The notes below the pieces were generated by a model. The model saw nothing but the letters and a program-made list of their open reading frames with translations, did not search any database and was not told the DNA's origin. Shown here piece after piece: positions 8,399 to 17,854 of a DNA stretch of 64,000 nucleotides (within the stretch, counting starts at the first letter, position 1; each line of letters opens with the position of its first letter). Position numbers and translations under genes: made by a program. Origin of the DNA: Mycobacterium sp. (GTDB lineage Bacteria > Actinomycetota > Actinomycetes > Mycobacteriales > Mycobacteriaceae); the NCBI GenBank assembly GCA_025965895.1, contig JAOPWC010000210.1:32283-96282 (forward strand), in the 5' to 3' direction.

Positions 8399-9354
8399 GG
8401 GTCATCCGAGATCCACGCCTGTGGGGTGCCAGCGCATTGGCCCTCGTCGCGATCCTCGGCCTGGTCGCGGCGATGCTGTACGTTAGCCCGCCCGGAGACA
8501 AGATCGTCACGTTCTACACCGACGACGCGTCGTCGATCACCCCCGGAATCACCGTCCGGATCGCCGGCATCACCGTCGGCAACGTCAGGGACTTGTCGAT
8601 CGAACCCGAGCAGGTGCGTGTCCGCGCCACGGTGCAGGGCAGCGCGTTCGTCGGCGACCAATCCGACGTTCAGGTGCGCATGCTCACCGTCGTCGGCGGC
8701 TACTACGTCAACATCGACTCGCTCGGCGACGCGGCACTCGGCGGGCGTGCCATCCCGCGGGAGCGGGTCACATTGCCCTACAGCCTGATTCGGACGTTGA
8801 CCGACACCACGAAGATCACCCAGGGCGTACAGACCGCTCCGATCAACCAATCCCTGGACCAGGTGCAACAGGGGCTCACCGGACCGAACCTCGAATCGGT
8901 CTCATCGATCGTCGATGCAGGCAACAAGCTCACCGACACCCTCGACCGCCAACGCGGACAAGTGTCGGCGATCCTGAACCTCAGCGACGAGTACATCGAG
9001 CACCTGGCCAACTACCGCGGCCAGCTCCAAGAGCTGATCCAGAAGATCTCCATCCTCGAGCAGACGCTGGTGCTCTACGGAAAGGGCTTCGCCGCGGCCT
9101 TGGTAGGCATGGGCAAGATCGTGCAGGGAATCGGCCCGCTCGGCGTGTTCTACGCCCACCACCGCGACAAGTTCCTCGAGCGGTTCATCCACGGCCAGCA
9201 GATCGTCAGGAACTGGGCAGACCGAAGCGGGCTCATCGTCAGGATCCTGCGCCGAACGCGTGACAGAATGGAGCGCACCTTGGGAACGCAGAACGCGCCC
9301 CCCGAATTGCTGGCCACGGATCTGTGCATCCCCTTGCCCGAAAGCCCATGCTGA
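8395..9354 (+). CDS. mceC: MceC, mce operon 1
   Basis: This is an Mce family protein of 319 residues, start ATG 8395 in an ATGA overlap; GTG 8386 is a nearby alternative. The anchor is WGASALALVAILGLVAAMLYV. The MCE domain reads VTFYTDDASSITPGITVRIA, GITVGNVRDLS and later VVGGYYVNI. The helical part contains LILEQTL-type heptads (ISILEQTLVLYGKG). The end ELLATDLCIPLPESPC carries two cysteines. It has no proline-rich extension, unlike MceC of the second operon. Confidence 0.86.
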   Translation: MRVIRDPRLWGASALALVAILGLVAAMLYVSPPGDKIVTFYTDDASSITPGITVRIAGITVGNVRDLSIEPEQVRVRATVQGSAFVGDQSDVQVRMLTVVGGYYVNIDSLGDAALGGRAIPRERVTLPYSLIRTLTDTTKITQGVQTAPINQSLDQVQQGLTGPNLESVSSIVDAGNKLTDTLDRQRGQVSAILNLSDEYIEHLANYRGQLQELIQKISILEQTLVLYGKGFAAALVGMGKIVQGIGPLGVFYAHHRDKFLERFIHGQQIVRNWADRSGLIVRILRRTRDRMERTLGTQNAPPELLATDLCIPLPESPC

Positions 9355-10436
9355 TGAGGGGGGCACGGCGCGTGCGCACCGCAGCCGGCCTGCTCGCAGT
9401 GGGCGCAGTGGTGATCGCCAGTACGTCGTGTGGCGGGCCCACCGGTTCCCGCGCCAGCGGGTATTGCGCGATTCTTCCCGACTCCATCGGTCTGTACGTG
9501 GGCAATCCGGTCACCCAGATGGGCTACCCAATCGGCACGGTGAACAAGATCACCCCCGGCGACGCCAGCGTGCAGGTCGACTTCTCGGTCACCGACACCC
9601 GTCCCCTGCCTCATGACGCGAAGGCGATCATCCGCTCGGCGTCCATCCTGGCCGACCGGGCCTTGGAGCTGGTCGGCAACTACGAATCAGGACCCAAACT
9701 GGCACCCGGCGAATGCATCCCGCTGAGCCGGTCGGTGACACCGAAGAGCCTCTCGGAAGTGATCGGGTCGGCGAATACCTTCGTCAACGGCATCAACCCA
9801 CGGAATTCGACGAACATCCAGGCCGTCCTGACTCAGCTCGACCAAGCTGCCCACGGCAACGGGGCCGGAGTCAACCAGATTCTGACGACGTCCTCACGAC
9901 TGCTGGACAACCCCGACCAGCCCATCAGCGACATCGGATCAATCGTTGGCAACCTCGGCACACTGACCAAGACGCTGGTCGACCTGCGCGACCCCCTCAA
10001 GGAGATTCTCAATGACTCGGTCACGACCACCCCGTACCTGCATGACGCCGTCGTCGGATCCCAGAATCTGGCCGAGCCGCTTCCGCCGATCATCACCTTG
10101 GTCTCCGACCTGGAAATCCACGCTGGCGACGAACTGCAATTGACCTTAGACACCGTGTCGGACGCGATGCGCGTCTTCACTCCGCACGCCCGAGGATTGG
10201 CGAGTCTGCTCGATCCCGTTCCCCGGTGGATCAACACGATCGACAACCACTTCAACAACAGGCAGTTCAACCTCTTCTACCGGCCGCCGCTATACCGGAT
10301 CAGAACGCCGGACGGAGTGGCGATGTGCAACGTCATGAACTTCTCGATGCCCGGCAGTTGCGCGAACGTCGCCGGGCAGCCCTATGCCGTCGACATCAAT
10401 CTGCTGCAGTACGTCTTCATGAATGCGAGCAAGTGA
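9348..10436 (+). CDS. mceD: MceD-position Mce protein, mce operon 1
   Basis: The N-terminal segment (VRTAAGLLAVGAVVIASTSC) is followed by an MCE domain (DSIGLYVGNPVTQMGYPIGT, IRSASILADRALELVG). A cysteine at residue 28 sits at the end of the hydrophobic stretch. The preceding STS is a weak lipobox, so a lipoprotein is possible but unsure. The start is ATG 9348, overlapping mceC by seven bases; ATG 9354 gives a TGATG overlap. The C-terminus has a cysteine pair (VAMCNVMNFSMPGSCANV). Order within the operon defines it as the fourth Mce subunit. Confidence 0.82.
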   Translation: MLMRGARRVRTAAGLLAVGAVVIASTSCGGPTGSRASGYCAILPDSIGLYVGNPVTQMGYPIGTVNKITPGDASVQVDFSVTDTRPLPHDAKAIIRSASILADRALELVGNYESGPKLAPGECIPLSRSVTPKSLSEVIGSANTFVNGINPRNSTNIQAVLTQLDQAAHGNGAGVNQILTTSSRLLDNPDQPISDIGSIVGNLGTLTKTLVDLRDPLKEILNDSVTTTPYLHDAVVGSQNLAEPLPPIITLVSDLEIHAGDELQLTLDTVSDAMRVFTPHARGLASLLDPVPRWINTIDNHFNNRQFNLFYRPPLYRIRTPDGVAMCNVMNFSMPGSCANVAGQPYAVDINLLQYVFMNASK

Positions 10437-11428
10437 TGCGCAGATCGGTTTCGGTACTGCTGTCCCTGCTGTGCGCCGTTGCCGTCTCGTCCTGCGCGTC
10501 GCTCAACGCCAACTCTCTGCCCCAGCCGGGAAACAGCTACAGCGGCGGGTACGACATCATCATCGAGTTCGCCAATGTGCTCAACCTGCCCGATCGCGCG
10601 AAAGTCGTGATGGACGGCACCACGATTGGTGTCGTCGAGGGTGTCGCGGTGGGCAAATCCGACGTGGACGTGACCGCTCGCATCGACCGTTCGGTCCACG
10701 TGCCGTCCGACATCCGCGCGGTGCTGCAGCAGGCCACGGTCCTCGGCGACATCTACGTTGCGCTCGACCGTCCCGCCGTCGTCGCCGGTGGGCTCCCGCT
10801 GCAGGCGGGTGGCCGGATTCCGGTGGCACAGACGACCTCGCCGCCGCAGCTGGAGGACACCCTGGCGAATCTGGCGAACTTCGTGGCCAGCGGATCGATC
10901 CAACGCGTCCAGAACGTGATCATCGACATCAATCGGGTGACGCCCGCGCGCGCCGGCCAAGTGCGTGAGATCGCCTCGCAGGTATCGCGTGACCTGTCTG
11001 ACCTATCGGGGAACATCGGGACGGTCGACGAGTGGCTGAACGGCGTATCGGGAACCGTCGACGTGCTGACTAGGCGCATCCCGCAGTTGCAGTACTGGTT
11101 CTCCCCGGCAGGAATGCTCGCGTTCAACCGCGTCACCGAGGCTTCGGTGGCGATCAGCACTCTTCTGCCGTCTATCGGCAGCATCTACACCGGCGGGTTC
11201 TGGCTGGTCCCCCTGCTGCAGTCGCTGGGGATCGCGGTGGGTGCGGTGCAGAAGTCCAAGGTCGCCGTCGAAGGTGAGTATCCGGCGTGGAGACAGCTGT
11301 TCACCGACACGTTCCTTCCCGAGGACAAGTATCCCGCGATGAACATCACCTCGGTCGTGTCTCCGGACGGACGTGACATCACCGGAAACGTCCAAGAAAT
11401 CCTGCGCATCCTGGGAGCGACACCGTGA
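10436..11428 (+). CDS. mceE: MceE-type lipoprotein, mce operon 1
   Basis: This is a 330-residue Mce protein with a lipoprotein signal (MRRSVSVLLSLLCAVAVSSC, lipobox VSSC, Cys20), equivalent to LprK-type MceE subunits. The MCE domain follows (GGYDIIIEFANVLNLPDRAK, GTTIGVVEGVAVGK, ATVLGDIYVAL). The start ATG shares its A with the stop of mceD (TGATG). The C-terminal half is the usual helical region, ending with NITSVVSPDGRDITGN. It would be anchored in the membrane's outer face by its acylated cysteine. Confidence 0.87.
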   Translation: MRRSVSVLLSLLCAVAVSSCASLNANSLPQPGNSYSGGYDIIIEFANVLNLPDRAKVVMDGTTIGVVEGVAVGKSDVDVTARIDRSVHVPSDIRAVLQQATVLGDIYVALDRPAVVAGGLPLQAGGRIPVAQTTSPPQLEDTLANLANFVASGSIQRVQNVIIDINRVTPARAGQVREIASQVSRDLSDLSGNIGTVDEWLNGVSGTVDVLTRRIPQLQYWFSPAGMLAFNRVTEASVAISTLLPSIGSIYTGGFWLVPLLQSLGIAVGAVQKSKVAVEGEYPAWRQLFTDTFLPEDKYPAMNITSVVSPDGRDITGNVQEILRILGATP

Positions 11429-12393
11429 AGATCCGCTACGCCGTGTCGTTCATTGCCTTCGGTTTGATCGTGGCCTACGCCGTGTACTACATCGGTGCGC
11501 TCGGCGTCCGACTCGGACCGCCCGACGACCGCGTGAACGTGGCGATGCAGGTTCCCGACATCAACGGCCTGGTGGTCGACTCCAACGTCCTGCTTCGAGG
11601 GGTGCCGGTCGGCAAGGTGACCGGAATCGACACCACGATGCAAAATGCCACCGTCCGCTTCTACATCGACAAGCAGTATCCGATCCCCGTCGACAGCGAC
11701 GTCCGACTGGAGAATCTGTCGGCACTGGGCGAGTCCTACATCGGACTGGTGCCCCGCACGTCCGACGGCCCGACGTTCCACGACGGACAACAGGTCGCGA
11801 CCAAAAACGTCACGCAACCGGCGTCGATATCCGAGCTCGCCACCAGCGTCGTGCGCGTCCTCAACCAGATGGACCCCGGTCAGCTCAACCGGATGGTGAA
11901 CGAAACCGACCAGGCACTGCCGCCGCCGAACGAAGTTCTACCCAACCTGACACGCGCCAGCACCCTGCTGCGCGACACCGTGAATAGCATGCAGGGCCGC
12001 GGCTCGCAAATGCTCGCCAACTTCCAGACGCTGCTGCAGAACGCTGGTTTCGTCGGACCGATCCTCTCCGAGATCAGTCCCGGCCTGCTCGCCACGGGCA
12101 CGCCGTTGAACAGACTGTTCTGGGCCGCCTACCACGTTGTCACCGACACGGGCGCACCGGAGTCGATCAAGAACTTCGGGCGGTTGCTGGCCAGGGTTCA
12201 GAACTTCCTGGACACCCGAGGACCCGACATCAAGGTGTATGCGCAGGCCCTGATGCCCAACATCCAGGGGATCGGCGCGGCGTTGATGAACTTCGACACC
12301 GGCCAGATCCTGTCCAACATGCTCGACGCCGTGCCCGAGGACGGCACGATCACACTCCACGTCACGACGCCCAGCCCGCCACCCGGCCCCTAG
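11425..12393 (+). CDS. mceF: MceF, mce operon 1
   Basis: This is the sixth Mce subunit, 322 residues, starting at a GTGA overlap with mceE. Anchor helix: AVSFIAFGLIVAYAVYYIGA. MCE domain: AMQVPDINGLVVDSNVLLRG, VPVGKVTGID and LSALGESYIGLVP, each a textbook family motif. The helical region and a short Pro-rich end (TTPSPPPGP) follow. A 30-base gap with AAGGA precedes the Mas gene. It is much shorter than MceF of operon 2 because it lacks the C-terminal extension. Confidence 0.88.
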   Translation: MKIRYAVSFIAFGLIVAYAVYYIGALGVRLGPPDDRVNVAMQVPDINGLVVDSNVLLRGVPVGKVTGIDTTMQNATVRFYIDKQYPIPVDSDVRLENLSALGESYIGLVPRTSDGPTFHDGQQVATKNVTQPASISELATSVVRVLNQMDPGQLNRMVNETDQALPPPNEVLPNLTRASTLLRDTVNSMQGRGSQMLANFQTLLQNAGFVGPILSEISPGLLATGTPLNRLFWAAYHVVTDTGAPESIKNFGRLLARVQNFLDTRGPDIKVYAQALMPNIQGIGAALMNFDTGQILSNMLDAVPEDGTITLHVTTPSPPPGP

Positions 12394-12423
12394 ATTCGCT
12401 AACAACGGAAGGATGATGATCTA

Positions 12424-13155
12424 GTGAGAGGTCTGCAAGTCACGGAGAGTAGGTCCGCGGTGTCGAATCCGGCCGACGACGACGTTGTGCGCGGTGACGG
12501 TGTCGAACGCGCCGAGCCCGATACCCCACCGGCCTCCACCCCAGGCGACGCCGACGGGTCGATGAAAGCGGATGCCACCTCGACGGACGGCGGCCAGGAC
12601 GACGGGGCCTCCAGCACCCGCGCGCCCTCCTCGCGGCGGGTGTCGCTGAGCGTCCGGACGCTGATCGTCTCGGTCGTGATCCTGGTCCTGGTTGCCGGCG
12701 TCGGCGTGATGACCTGGTTGTATCTCGGCGAGCGCGGCAGGGTCGAGGCGCAGCTGCGTCAGGCCGACAACTACCACCATGCCGAACAGATCGCCTTGGA
12801 CTACGCGGTGAACGCGGCGACGATGAACTTCCAGGATCTCAACACGTGGAAGGCCAAATTGGTCAACGGCACGACCCCGACCCTGAATGACAAGTTGACC
12901 AAGGCGGCCACCTCGATGGAACAGCTCCTCGTTCCGCTGGAATGGAATTCGACCGCACAACCGCTAGTGGCCAAGGTCCGATCGGACACCAACGGCATCT
13001 ACGTCATCGACACGTTCGTCAGCGTCCTGACGAAGACCACGCAGGCGCCGGACAGCCTGCAGTCCACGGCGACGTACAGCATCACCATCGATAGCAAGAA
13101 CAACTGGCAGATTAGCGATGTCGGTGGCATCGGGGCGGTCGTCGGAGCGAAGTAG
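12424..13155 (+). CDS. Mce-associated membrane protein (Mas), operon 1
   Basis: This is a 243-residue protein with a disordered acidic N-terminus (about 75 residues rich in Asp, Ala, Ser, Thr), one transmembrane helix (LIVSVVILVLVAGVGVMTWLY) and an NTF2-like extracytoplasmic domain. These features define Mas proteins, which sit downstream of mceF and are thought to stabilise the Mce complex. The start GTG follows GGAAGG. It overlaps the next gene by one base (TAGTG), so it belongs to the same transcript. Confidence 0.8.
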   Translation: MRGLQVTESRSAVSNPADDDVVRGDGVERAEPDTPPASTPGDADGSMKADATSTDGGQDDGASSTRAPSSRRVSLSVRTLIVSVVILVLVAGVGVMTWLYLGERGRVEAQLRQADNYHHAEQIALDYAVNAATMNFQDLNTWKAKLVNGTTPTLNDKLTKAATSMEQLLVPLEWNSTAQPLVAKVRSDTNGIYVIDTFVSVLTKTTQAPDSLQSTATYSITIDSKNNWQISDVGGIGAVVGAK

Positions 13156-13559
13156 TGCCGAAACTCGGGAGAAACCCAACGACTCGCAACCGGGTGGCCG
13201 CCCTTCCGCTGATCCTCGGCATTGCTGCGGCGGTGTTGGCACCGCCGGCGCATGCCAGCGATGCCGTTACGTACGAGGTTGTGTCGGAACGTATTTCGAT
13301 GATGAACGTGGAATTCGTCGATCAGACGGGGCGCAAGCTCTTGGAGTCGGTGCCGCTGCCGTGGCGACTCGACGTGACGCTCAACGACGCCAAGGGACCC
13401 ACTGGACGTGGCGCGCAGGTCCGCGCCGATTGGCGACCGACCGCTCGGCCGTCACTATGGGTCATCGTCCGGATCTACAGCGACGGACAGTTGCTCTGCC
13501 AGACCACCCTCGACGTCGGTAATGCCACTTGCTACGGGAACACTCCCCACGTCGCCTGA
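13155..13559 (+). CDS. Exported MmpS-like protein at the end of mce operon 1
   Basis: This encodes a 134-residue protein with a signal peptide (VAALPLILGIAAAVLAPPAH) and a domain like MmpS: VTYEVVSERISMMNVEFVDQ, VPLPWRLDVTL, and a late cysteine pair (LLCQTTLDVG, ATCYGN). MmpS proteins are periplasmic accessory factors of MmpL lipid transporters and have the same YEV..., LPW and CxI pattern. No mmpL is nearby. The overlap with the Mas stop suggests this copy serves the Mce system instead. Confidence 0.6.
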   Translation: MPKLGRNPTTRNRVAALPLILGIAAAVLAPPAHASDAVTYEVVSERISMMNVEFVDQTGRKLLESVPLPWRLDVTLNDAKGPTGRGAQVRADWRPTARPSLWVIVRIYSDGQLLCQTTLDVGNATCYGNTPHVA

Positions 13560-13669
13560 TCGAGAACGGCCCGTGTGGCGTCGGCGGTGGGCCGAATCTG
13601 CAGGCGGTCGGCTGTCGAAATGGCGTGGGCCAGTTGGCGGATCGACGGATCGGTTGCAGGCGCGTGGCG

Positions 13670-15247
13670 TCAGGCAAACTCGCTGAGGGGGATCCCGCCA
13701 CGGTCTGCGAGCTCGGCGGCGGCAAGCGTCGTGGCATCCCTTAGGGCTGTGGCGCTACGGGCGAGCTCACCGGAGGTGAAGTCCATCCAGTGCCCGTGCG
13801 GTGTCCAGCCGATCTGGAATGGGAGCTCGATGCGTGCGACGGGTCCGGCGCCGACGTCCTCGGTATCGAAGATCAGGAATTCGGAGAGGTTCTGCATGAA
13901 CCGCGATACCGGGAGGATCAGATACCCGTCTCCTTCGGGCGCGCCTTCGTGGCGTGGGGCGAATGTCGGCTCGAAAACCGACACGGGTGAGTCTCGCTGG
14001 ATCCGGCTGGACTGCTCTTTGCCTGAGGGAATGTCGCGGCACACGAGCGTGTCAAGTGACCACAGTTCTGAACCGGCGACCAGGAAGCCCTTCGTGTACG
14101 GCTGGCCGTAGAACCGCTCGTCGACTTTGGGGAACTCGCAGGCGCGATCGTCGACATGCTCGCTGCGAACCATGCCGGTGCTGAGGTCGATGGTCCACCT
14201 GCCGAGTCTGGCCGTGGGCATCGGAACGTAGTCCGAGCCGCTCGCCGTGGATTTCTCGCTGGGAAACGGTGGGCCCTCGTAGAGCGGCGCATCCAGGATC
14301 AGCCGGTCGCCGTCGTGGTTGGCCGACATGGTGTGCAGGACGTACTGCGGCTCGAGGCCGGTGTCCAACCAGCGGATGGGTGCGTCGATGTCATCGCGCC
14401 GGATGAGGGCAAGCACGATCGGGAGTTCGGGCTTCCATTCGTAAAACGCCTTGTCTTCCTCGATGCGATCCGTGCCGACGATAAGTGGCTGGAAAGGCAA
14501 AACGACGTAGTTCTTCGTCAGCCACATGTCGTGGGTCAGCGCCGCATATGGCGCATCCCAGAGCTCTCGTGAACGCACCGTGCCGTCGGGTTTGACCCAG
14601 TGCAGGGTGGTATATGGCTTCTCGTCCGTGTACGTCCAGCCGAACAGTTCGCCAGTCTGCGGATCCCACTTGGGATGCGCGGTGAACGCCGCGTCACCGA
14701 AGCAGGCGGGCTCATGCATGCCGCGGGAGAGCCGCGTCGACCACGGGACGATGCCCGCCGTATTCAAGGAGATGGGATCAATTGCGACCGGTGGTGATCC
14801 CTGCTCGCCTAGCGCCAGGAGCTGGCCGGCGAAGGGGACAACGTTGACGTTGTTGGTGCCCTGGGGAATTCCGTGGGTCAGTTCATTACGAATGACCTCC
14901 CCCCAGCCGAAGCCACGCCAGTCGTCGAATTTTCCATCCGTCCAGTCGAACAGGGCCCGCCCGGCGCGCTCCTCGGCTTGGTACTTCGGCGTGCGGATCC
15001 AGCGGTTGCGGAAATCGACGCGGCCCTCACGGAAGATCAGCCCCTGGACCATCCCGTCGAGCGTAAACGGACCAGTGATGCCCTGGCGCGATGGTCGCTT
15101 CCAGGTGCCCCCGACACGGTAGAAGCCGCCGTTGAGGGTCGTGGGAACTTCACCTTCGGTGACGATGCAGTCGTCGACGTTCGCCTCGAAGCGCATGGGC
15201 TTCAAAGAGCCCATGAGCCAAATCTTTTCGGGCCAGGTAGCTGCCAT
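13670..15247 (-). CDS. Carotenoid cleavage oxygenase 1 (RPE65/CCO family)
   Basis: This is a non-haem iron enzyme that cleaves an alkene bond with oxygen to give two carbonyl products, typically on carotenoids, apocarotenoids or stilbenes. The four iron-ligand histidines of the seven-bladed propeller are present: H191 (FTAHPKWD), H239 (LTHDMWL), H305 (YVLHTMSANH) and H484 (GWTPHGHW). The length of 525 residues is normal for the family. The ATG has AGAGGAG eight bases upstream. It lies five bases downstream of the TetR gene, so they form one transcript. The protein closely resembles the second copy at 24203, with identical motif spacing; this one has a 35-residue C-terminal extension. The substrate cannot be read from sequence. 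Confidence 0.9.
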   Translation of the reverse strand: MAATWPEKIWLMGSLKPMRFEANVDDCIVTEGEVPTTLNGGFYRVGGTWKRPSRQGITGPFTLDGMVQGLIFREGRVDFRNRWIRTPKYQAEERAGRALFDWTDGKFDDWRGFGWGEVIRNELTHGIPQGTNNVNVVPFAGQLLALGEQGSPPVAIDPISLNTAGIVPWSTRLSRGMHEPACFGDAAFTAHPKWDPQTGELFGWTYTDEKPYTTLHWVKPDGTVRSRELWDAPYAALTHDMWLTKNYVVLPFQPLIVGTDRIEEDKAFYEWKPELPIVLALIRRDDIDAPIRWLDTGLEPQYVLHTMSANHDGDRLILDAPLYEGPPFPSEKSTASGSDYVPMPTARLGRWTIDLSTGMVRSEHVDDRACEFPKVDERFYGQPYTKGFLVAGSELWSLDTLVCRDIPSGKEQSSRIQRDSPVSVFEPTFAPRHEGAPEGDGYLILPVSRFMQNLSEFLIFDTEDVGAGPVARIELPFQIGWTPHGHWMDFTSGELARSATALRDATTLAAAELADRGGIPLSEFA

Positions 15248-15252
15248 GTTGC

Positions 15253-15921
15253 CTACTCCTCTGTTGTTGTTATTGGGTGATCGATGCCGAGCGCCGGACC
15301 AAGGAGTTGGTGAAGCGTGTTCGCGACCTCTACTGCCGGCCGCGGAGGTTCCGCACCGATCGCATCGGCCGCCAGCGCCACCAGTGCTGCGGTTGCCGCC
15401 ACCGCAAGTTCTCGCACCGCCCGCGCACCGGAGTCCGGTCGGGCGTGCGTGATCAGTTCGCCAAGATGGTCACTGAAGGCAGCCACATACGGCACATAAG
15501 GATCGCGCCCAGCGGTCCGCAGCTTGTCGGGCACGCCGGCACTTCCGCGTGCATACAGCACCATGAATGCTCGATTCGCGTCCATGATCGCGAGCAGATC
15601 GTCGAGCAGCGCGAGAACCCGCTGTGGGGGCTTCAGTGCTGAGCGGTCGACGTCGAACAACGGCAACAAAAGCTGCTCGTAGCCGTCGGCGATCACCGCT
15701 TCGAACAAGTCATTCTTGCTCGTAAACACCGCATACAAGGCTTTCAGACTCAAGTCCGCACGGCGGGCTATCTCTCCCATCGCCGCACCGTCGAAGCCGC
15801 GCAGAGCGAAGAGTTCACGACCGGCTTCAAGAGCACGTCGACGGTCGATCGCGCGACGCGCATCCACCAGTTCGGCCCGGCGACCCCCGGTGAGAACCTC
15901 TGTTTGCAATAGGAGAACCAT
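15253..15921 (-). CDS. TetR-family regulator upstream of oxygenase 1
   Basis: This encodes a 222-residue one-domain-plus-ligand-pocket repressor. Its N-terminal HTH is recognisable (ALEAGRELFALRGFDGAAMG, EIARRADLSLKALYAVFTSK). The C-terminal part is the variable ligand-binding region. The frame opens at 16089, but the segment before ATG 15921 has no homology and crosses the promoter region, so the ATG is chosen. It is co-transcribed with the carotenoid oxygenase (five-base gap) and probably controls it and the divergent genes. The ligand would plausibly be an apocarotenoid or acyl-CoA product, which is inference. Confidence 0.85.
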   Translation of the reverse strand: MVLLLQTEVLTGGRRAELVDARRAIDRRRALEAGRELFALRGFDGAAMGEIARRADLSLKALYAVFTSKNDLFEAVIADGYEQLLLPLFDVDRSALKPPQRVLALLDDLLAIMDANRAFMVLYARGSAGVPDKLRTAGRDPYVPYVAAFSDHLGELITHARPDSGARAVRELAVAATAALVALAADAIGAEPPRPAVEVANTLHQLLGPALGIDHPITTTEE

Positions 15922-16160
15922 AATTCTCGTAATGTACAGCACGATTGACGCATTAGCAATATGCGCAGCTTCTTGCCGCTGCAAGTACGCAAAAATGCAT
16001 CCAATCCCGATTGGTTCTGACACACTGGGAGTGGAAAGGTAGGTGTGACTACGCGCCACACCCAGCGTTTCGACCCGAAGACGGGTCAAGATGGCATTTC
16101 AAGCACAACGACGGCGCGGCGAAACTCCGTGTCAATCGGCAACGAATGGAGGCGGTATCG

Positions 16161-16927
16161 ATGCCCGACGCGACTACACCTTCGCTGGCATCAACCAGGC
16201 TCGGCATCTACTCGGGATGGGGCGTCCTGTTTTTCATGGCGGCAGGCTTGATCCCGTTCTTCATCCCCCCGCCGGGCCCGTACGACGCGGCAACTACGGC
16301 GGCGTTCTACCACGAGCAGATCGATCTGAAACGAATCGCTGTGCTTTGTCTGATTATCGGCGGCACGATGATGATCCCGTTGGATCGGCGATCGCCGATC
16401 GGCTTCGCCGAGTGCAGGGCATTGGCCCGACTGTTGGGTTCGCACAACTGGGATGCGCGATCGCGGCTGCCACGTTGATGATGGCATTCGGCGCATTTCT
16501 GCTGGTTGCGCTGCACCGACCGGACATGCCTGACTCGTCGTATCAGTTGCTCAACCACGTGACGTGGATGGCGTGGGCGGGTCTGTGGCAGCCGGGTGCG
16601 CTGCAGGCGGTGATGGTTGCCGTGGGCATCTTCAGCGACAACTCCGCCACGCCGGTGTTCCCGCGTTGGGTGGGCTGGTACTGCGTGTTCATGGCGTTTG
16701 GTTCGCTCATGGGCTCACTCATCCCGTTCGTCTTGACTGGACCGTTCTCGTGGACCGGGGTGATGGGTTTCTACCTCGCGGGCACGGTGTACTTTTCGTG
16801 GTTCGCCGTGATGCTCACCCAGCTGCACCTTGCCTACCGTCGTGACCGAGCGCAGCTGCAGACGGTAGCTGCTGACCACGACCAATCGAGCCTAAGCGCC
16901 ATGCCGGCCGTGTCAGGGGCGCGATGA
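16161..16927 (+). pseudogene. Multi-pass membrane protein with a single-base frameshift
   Basis: The ATG at 16161 has GGAGG at 16148-16152. The first 74 codons encode a membrane protein (GVLFFMAAGLIPFFIPPPGP, IAVLCLIIGGTMMIP). Homologous-looking sequence continues only in the next frame (GSAIADRLRRVQGIGPTVGF, then several hydrophobic helices) to a TGA at 16927. The switch falls at about 16381-16384, where one base seems lost after CCCGTT. With the base restored it would be about 255 residues with six or seven helices. Either the gene is inactivated or the sequence has an error. It overlaps the oxidase III gene (ATGA) and so heads that operon. The family is unrecognised. Confidence 0.7.
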
Positions 16928-17523
16928 CGACCCCAACGCGGGCACTAGCAGGGCGCGAGGACGAGCGTGGCGAACGTATCCCGGGCGAACCAGGCGTGTG
17001 GGTGTTCATCGTCTGCGAAATGGTCGTCTTCGCAGTTCTGTTCGTCGTTATCGTGTGGAATCGAGGTCAGAACCCTGGACTGTTCGCGACATCGCAACGG
17101 CTGCTGAGCCAACCGCTGGGACTGACCAATACCGTCGTATTGATCGGCGGGTCAGTCCTGGTGGTGCTTGTCCTCGCGGCCGCTTCACAAGCCCAATACC
17201 GCCGCGCATCGCAATTCTTGGTTGCAGCCGTAGCCTGCGGCGCGGCCTTCGTCTCGGTCAAGGCGATCGAGTACGGCTTGGTGATCCATCACGGAATGTC
17301 GTTCCACAGCAACGTATTCTGGATGCTGTTCTTCGCCGTTACCGGGGCGCATTTGCTCCACGTTGTCATCGGCGCAACCGTGCTGGTCGTCATCCGCCAG
17401 CGTGTCGCATCCGGTCTGCCGGGACCCCGCGACGAGGCCTGGCTCGTCTCAGCCACCTGCTACTGGCACATGGTCGATCTGCTCTGGCTGGTCCTTTTCC
17501 CTCTGTTCTACTTGGTTAATTAG
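16924..17523 (+). CDS. Cytochrome c oxidase subunit III family protein (NorE-like)
   Basis: This is a 199-residue membrane protein with five hydrophobic helices. It carries the subunit III signatures VFIVCEMVVFAVLFV, the SVKAIEYGLVIHHG segment, GAHLLHVVIGATVLVV and the C-terminal YWHMVDLLWLVLFPLFYLVN. The last motif (WHxVDxxW) is diagnostic. It belongs to the short form often called NorE. Subunits I and II are absent from the window, so it may serve an oxidase encoded elsewhere or a reductant-linked monooxygenase. It starts in an ATGA overlap with the preceding broken gene and is followed by a subunit IV gene. Confidence 0.85.
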   Translation: MTTPTRALAGREDERGERIPGEPGVWVFIVCEMVVFAVLFVVIVWNRGQNPGLFATSQRLLSQPLGLTNTVVLIGGSVLVVLVLAAASQAQYRRASQFLVAAVACGAAFVSVKAIEYGLVIHHGMSFHSNVFWMLFFAVTGAHLLHVVIGATVLVVIRQRVASGLPGPRDEAWLVSATCYWHMVDLLWLVLFPLFYLVN

Positions 17524-17524
17524 C

Positions 17525-17815
17525 GTGGCCGACAACATCTCTCAACCCGCGCGCGCATTGCAATCAACAGCTCAGTACGTCGGGGCGACGCTGATCGCGC
17601 TCACAATCAGTTCCTACGTCTTGGGAATCGACCACCTACTAGGTGTGTCGCGGACCGCGATGGCGCTTGTTCTCGTGGTCGCCTTCGTCAAAATCTGGCT
17701 GATCACGTCATACTTCATGGACATCCGGCATGCCCCTCGATGGCTCGGCGCACTCATTCACGCCTGGATCCTCGTCACCGCAAGCCTCGTGATCGGACTG
17801 TACATCGCGCTTTGA
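17525..17815 (+). CDS. Cytochrome c oxidase subunit IV (prokaryotic type)
   Basis: This is a 96-residue membrane protein with three helices (YVGATLIALTISSYVLGIDH, AMALVLVVAFVKIWLITSYF, HAWILVTASLVIGLYIAL) and the family motif KIWLITSYFMDIRHAP. Prokaryotic COX4 proteins are small helpers usually encoded next to subunit III, as here. The start is GTG 17525, one base after the preceding TAG; the longer frame overlaps the upstream gene in another register and is not credible. Confidence 0.82.
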   Translation: MADNISQPARALQSTAQYVGATLIALTISSYVLGIDHLLGVSRTAMALVLVVAFVKIWLITSYFMDIRHAPRWLGALIHAWILVTASLVIGLYIAL

Positions 17816-17854
17816 ACCACGACGTTGTGCAAATTGCGCCACTCGTGAGATGGG

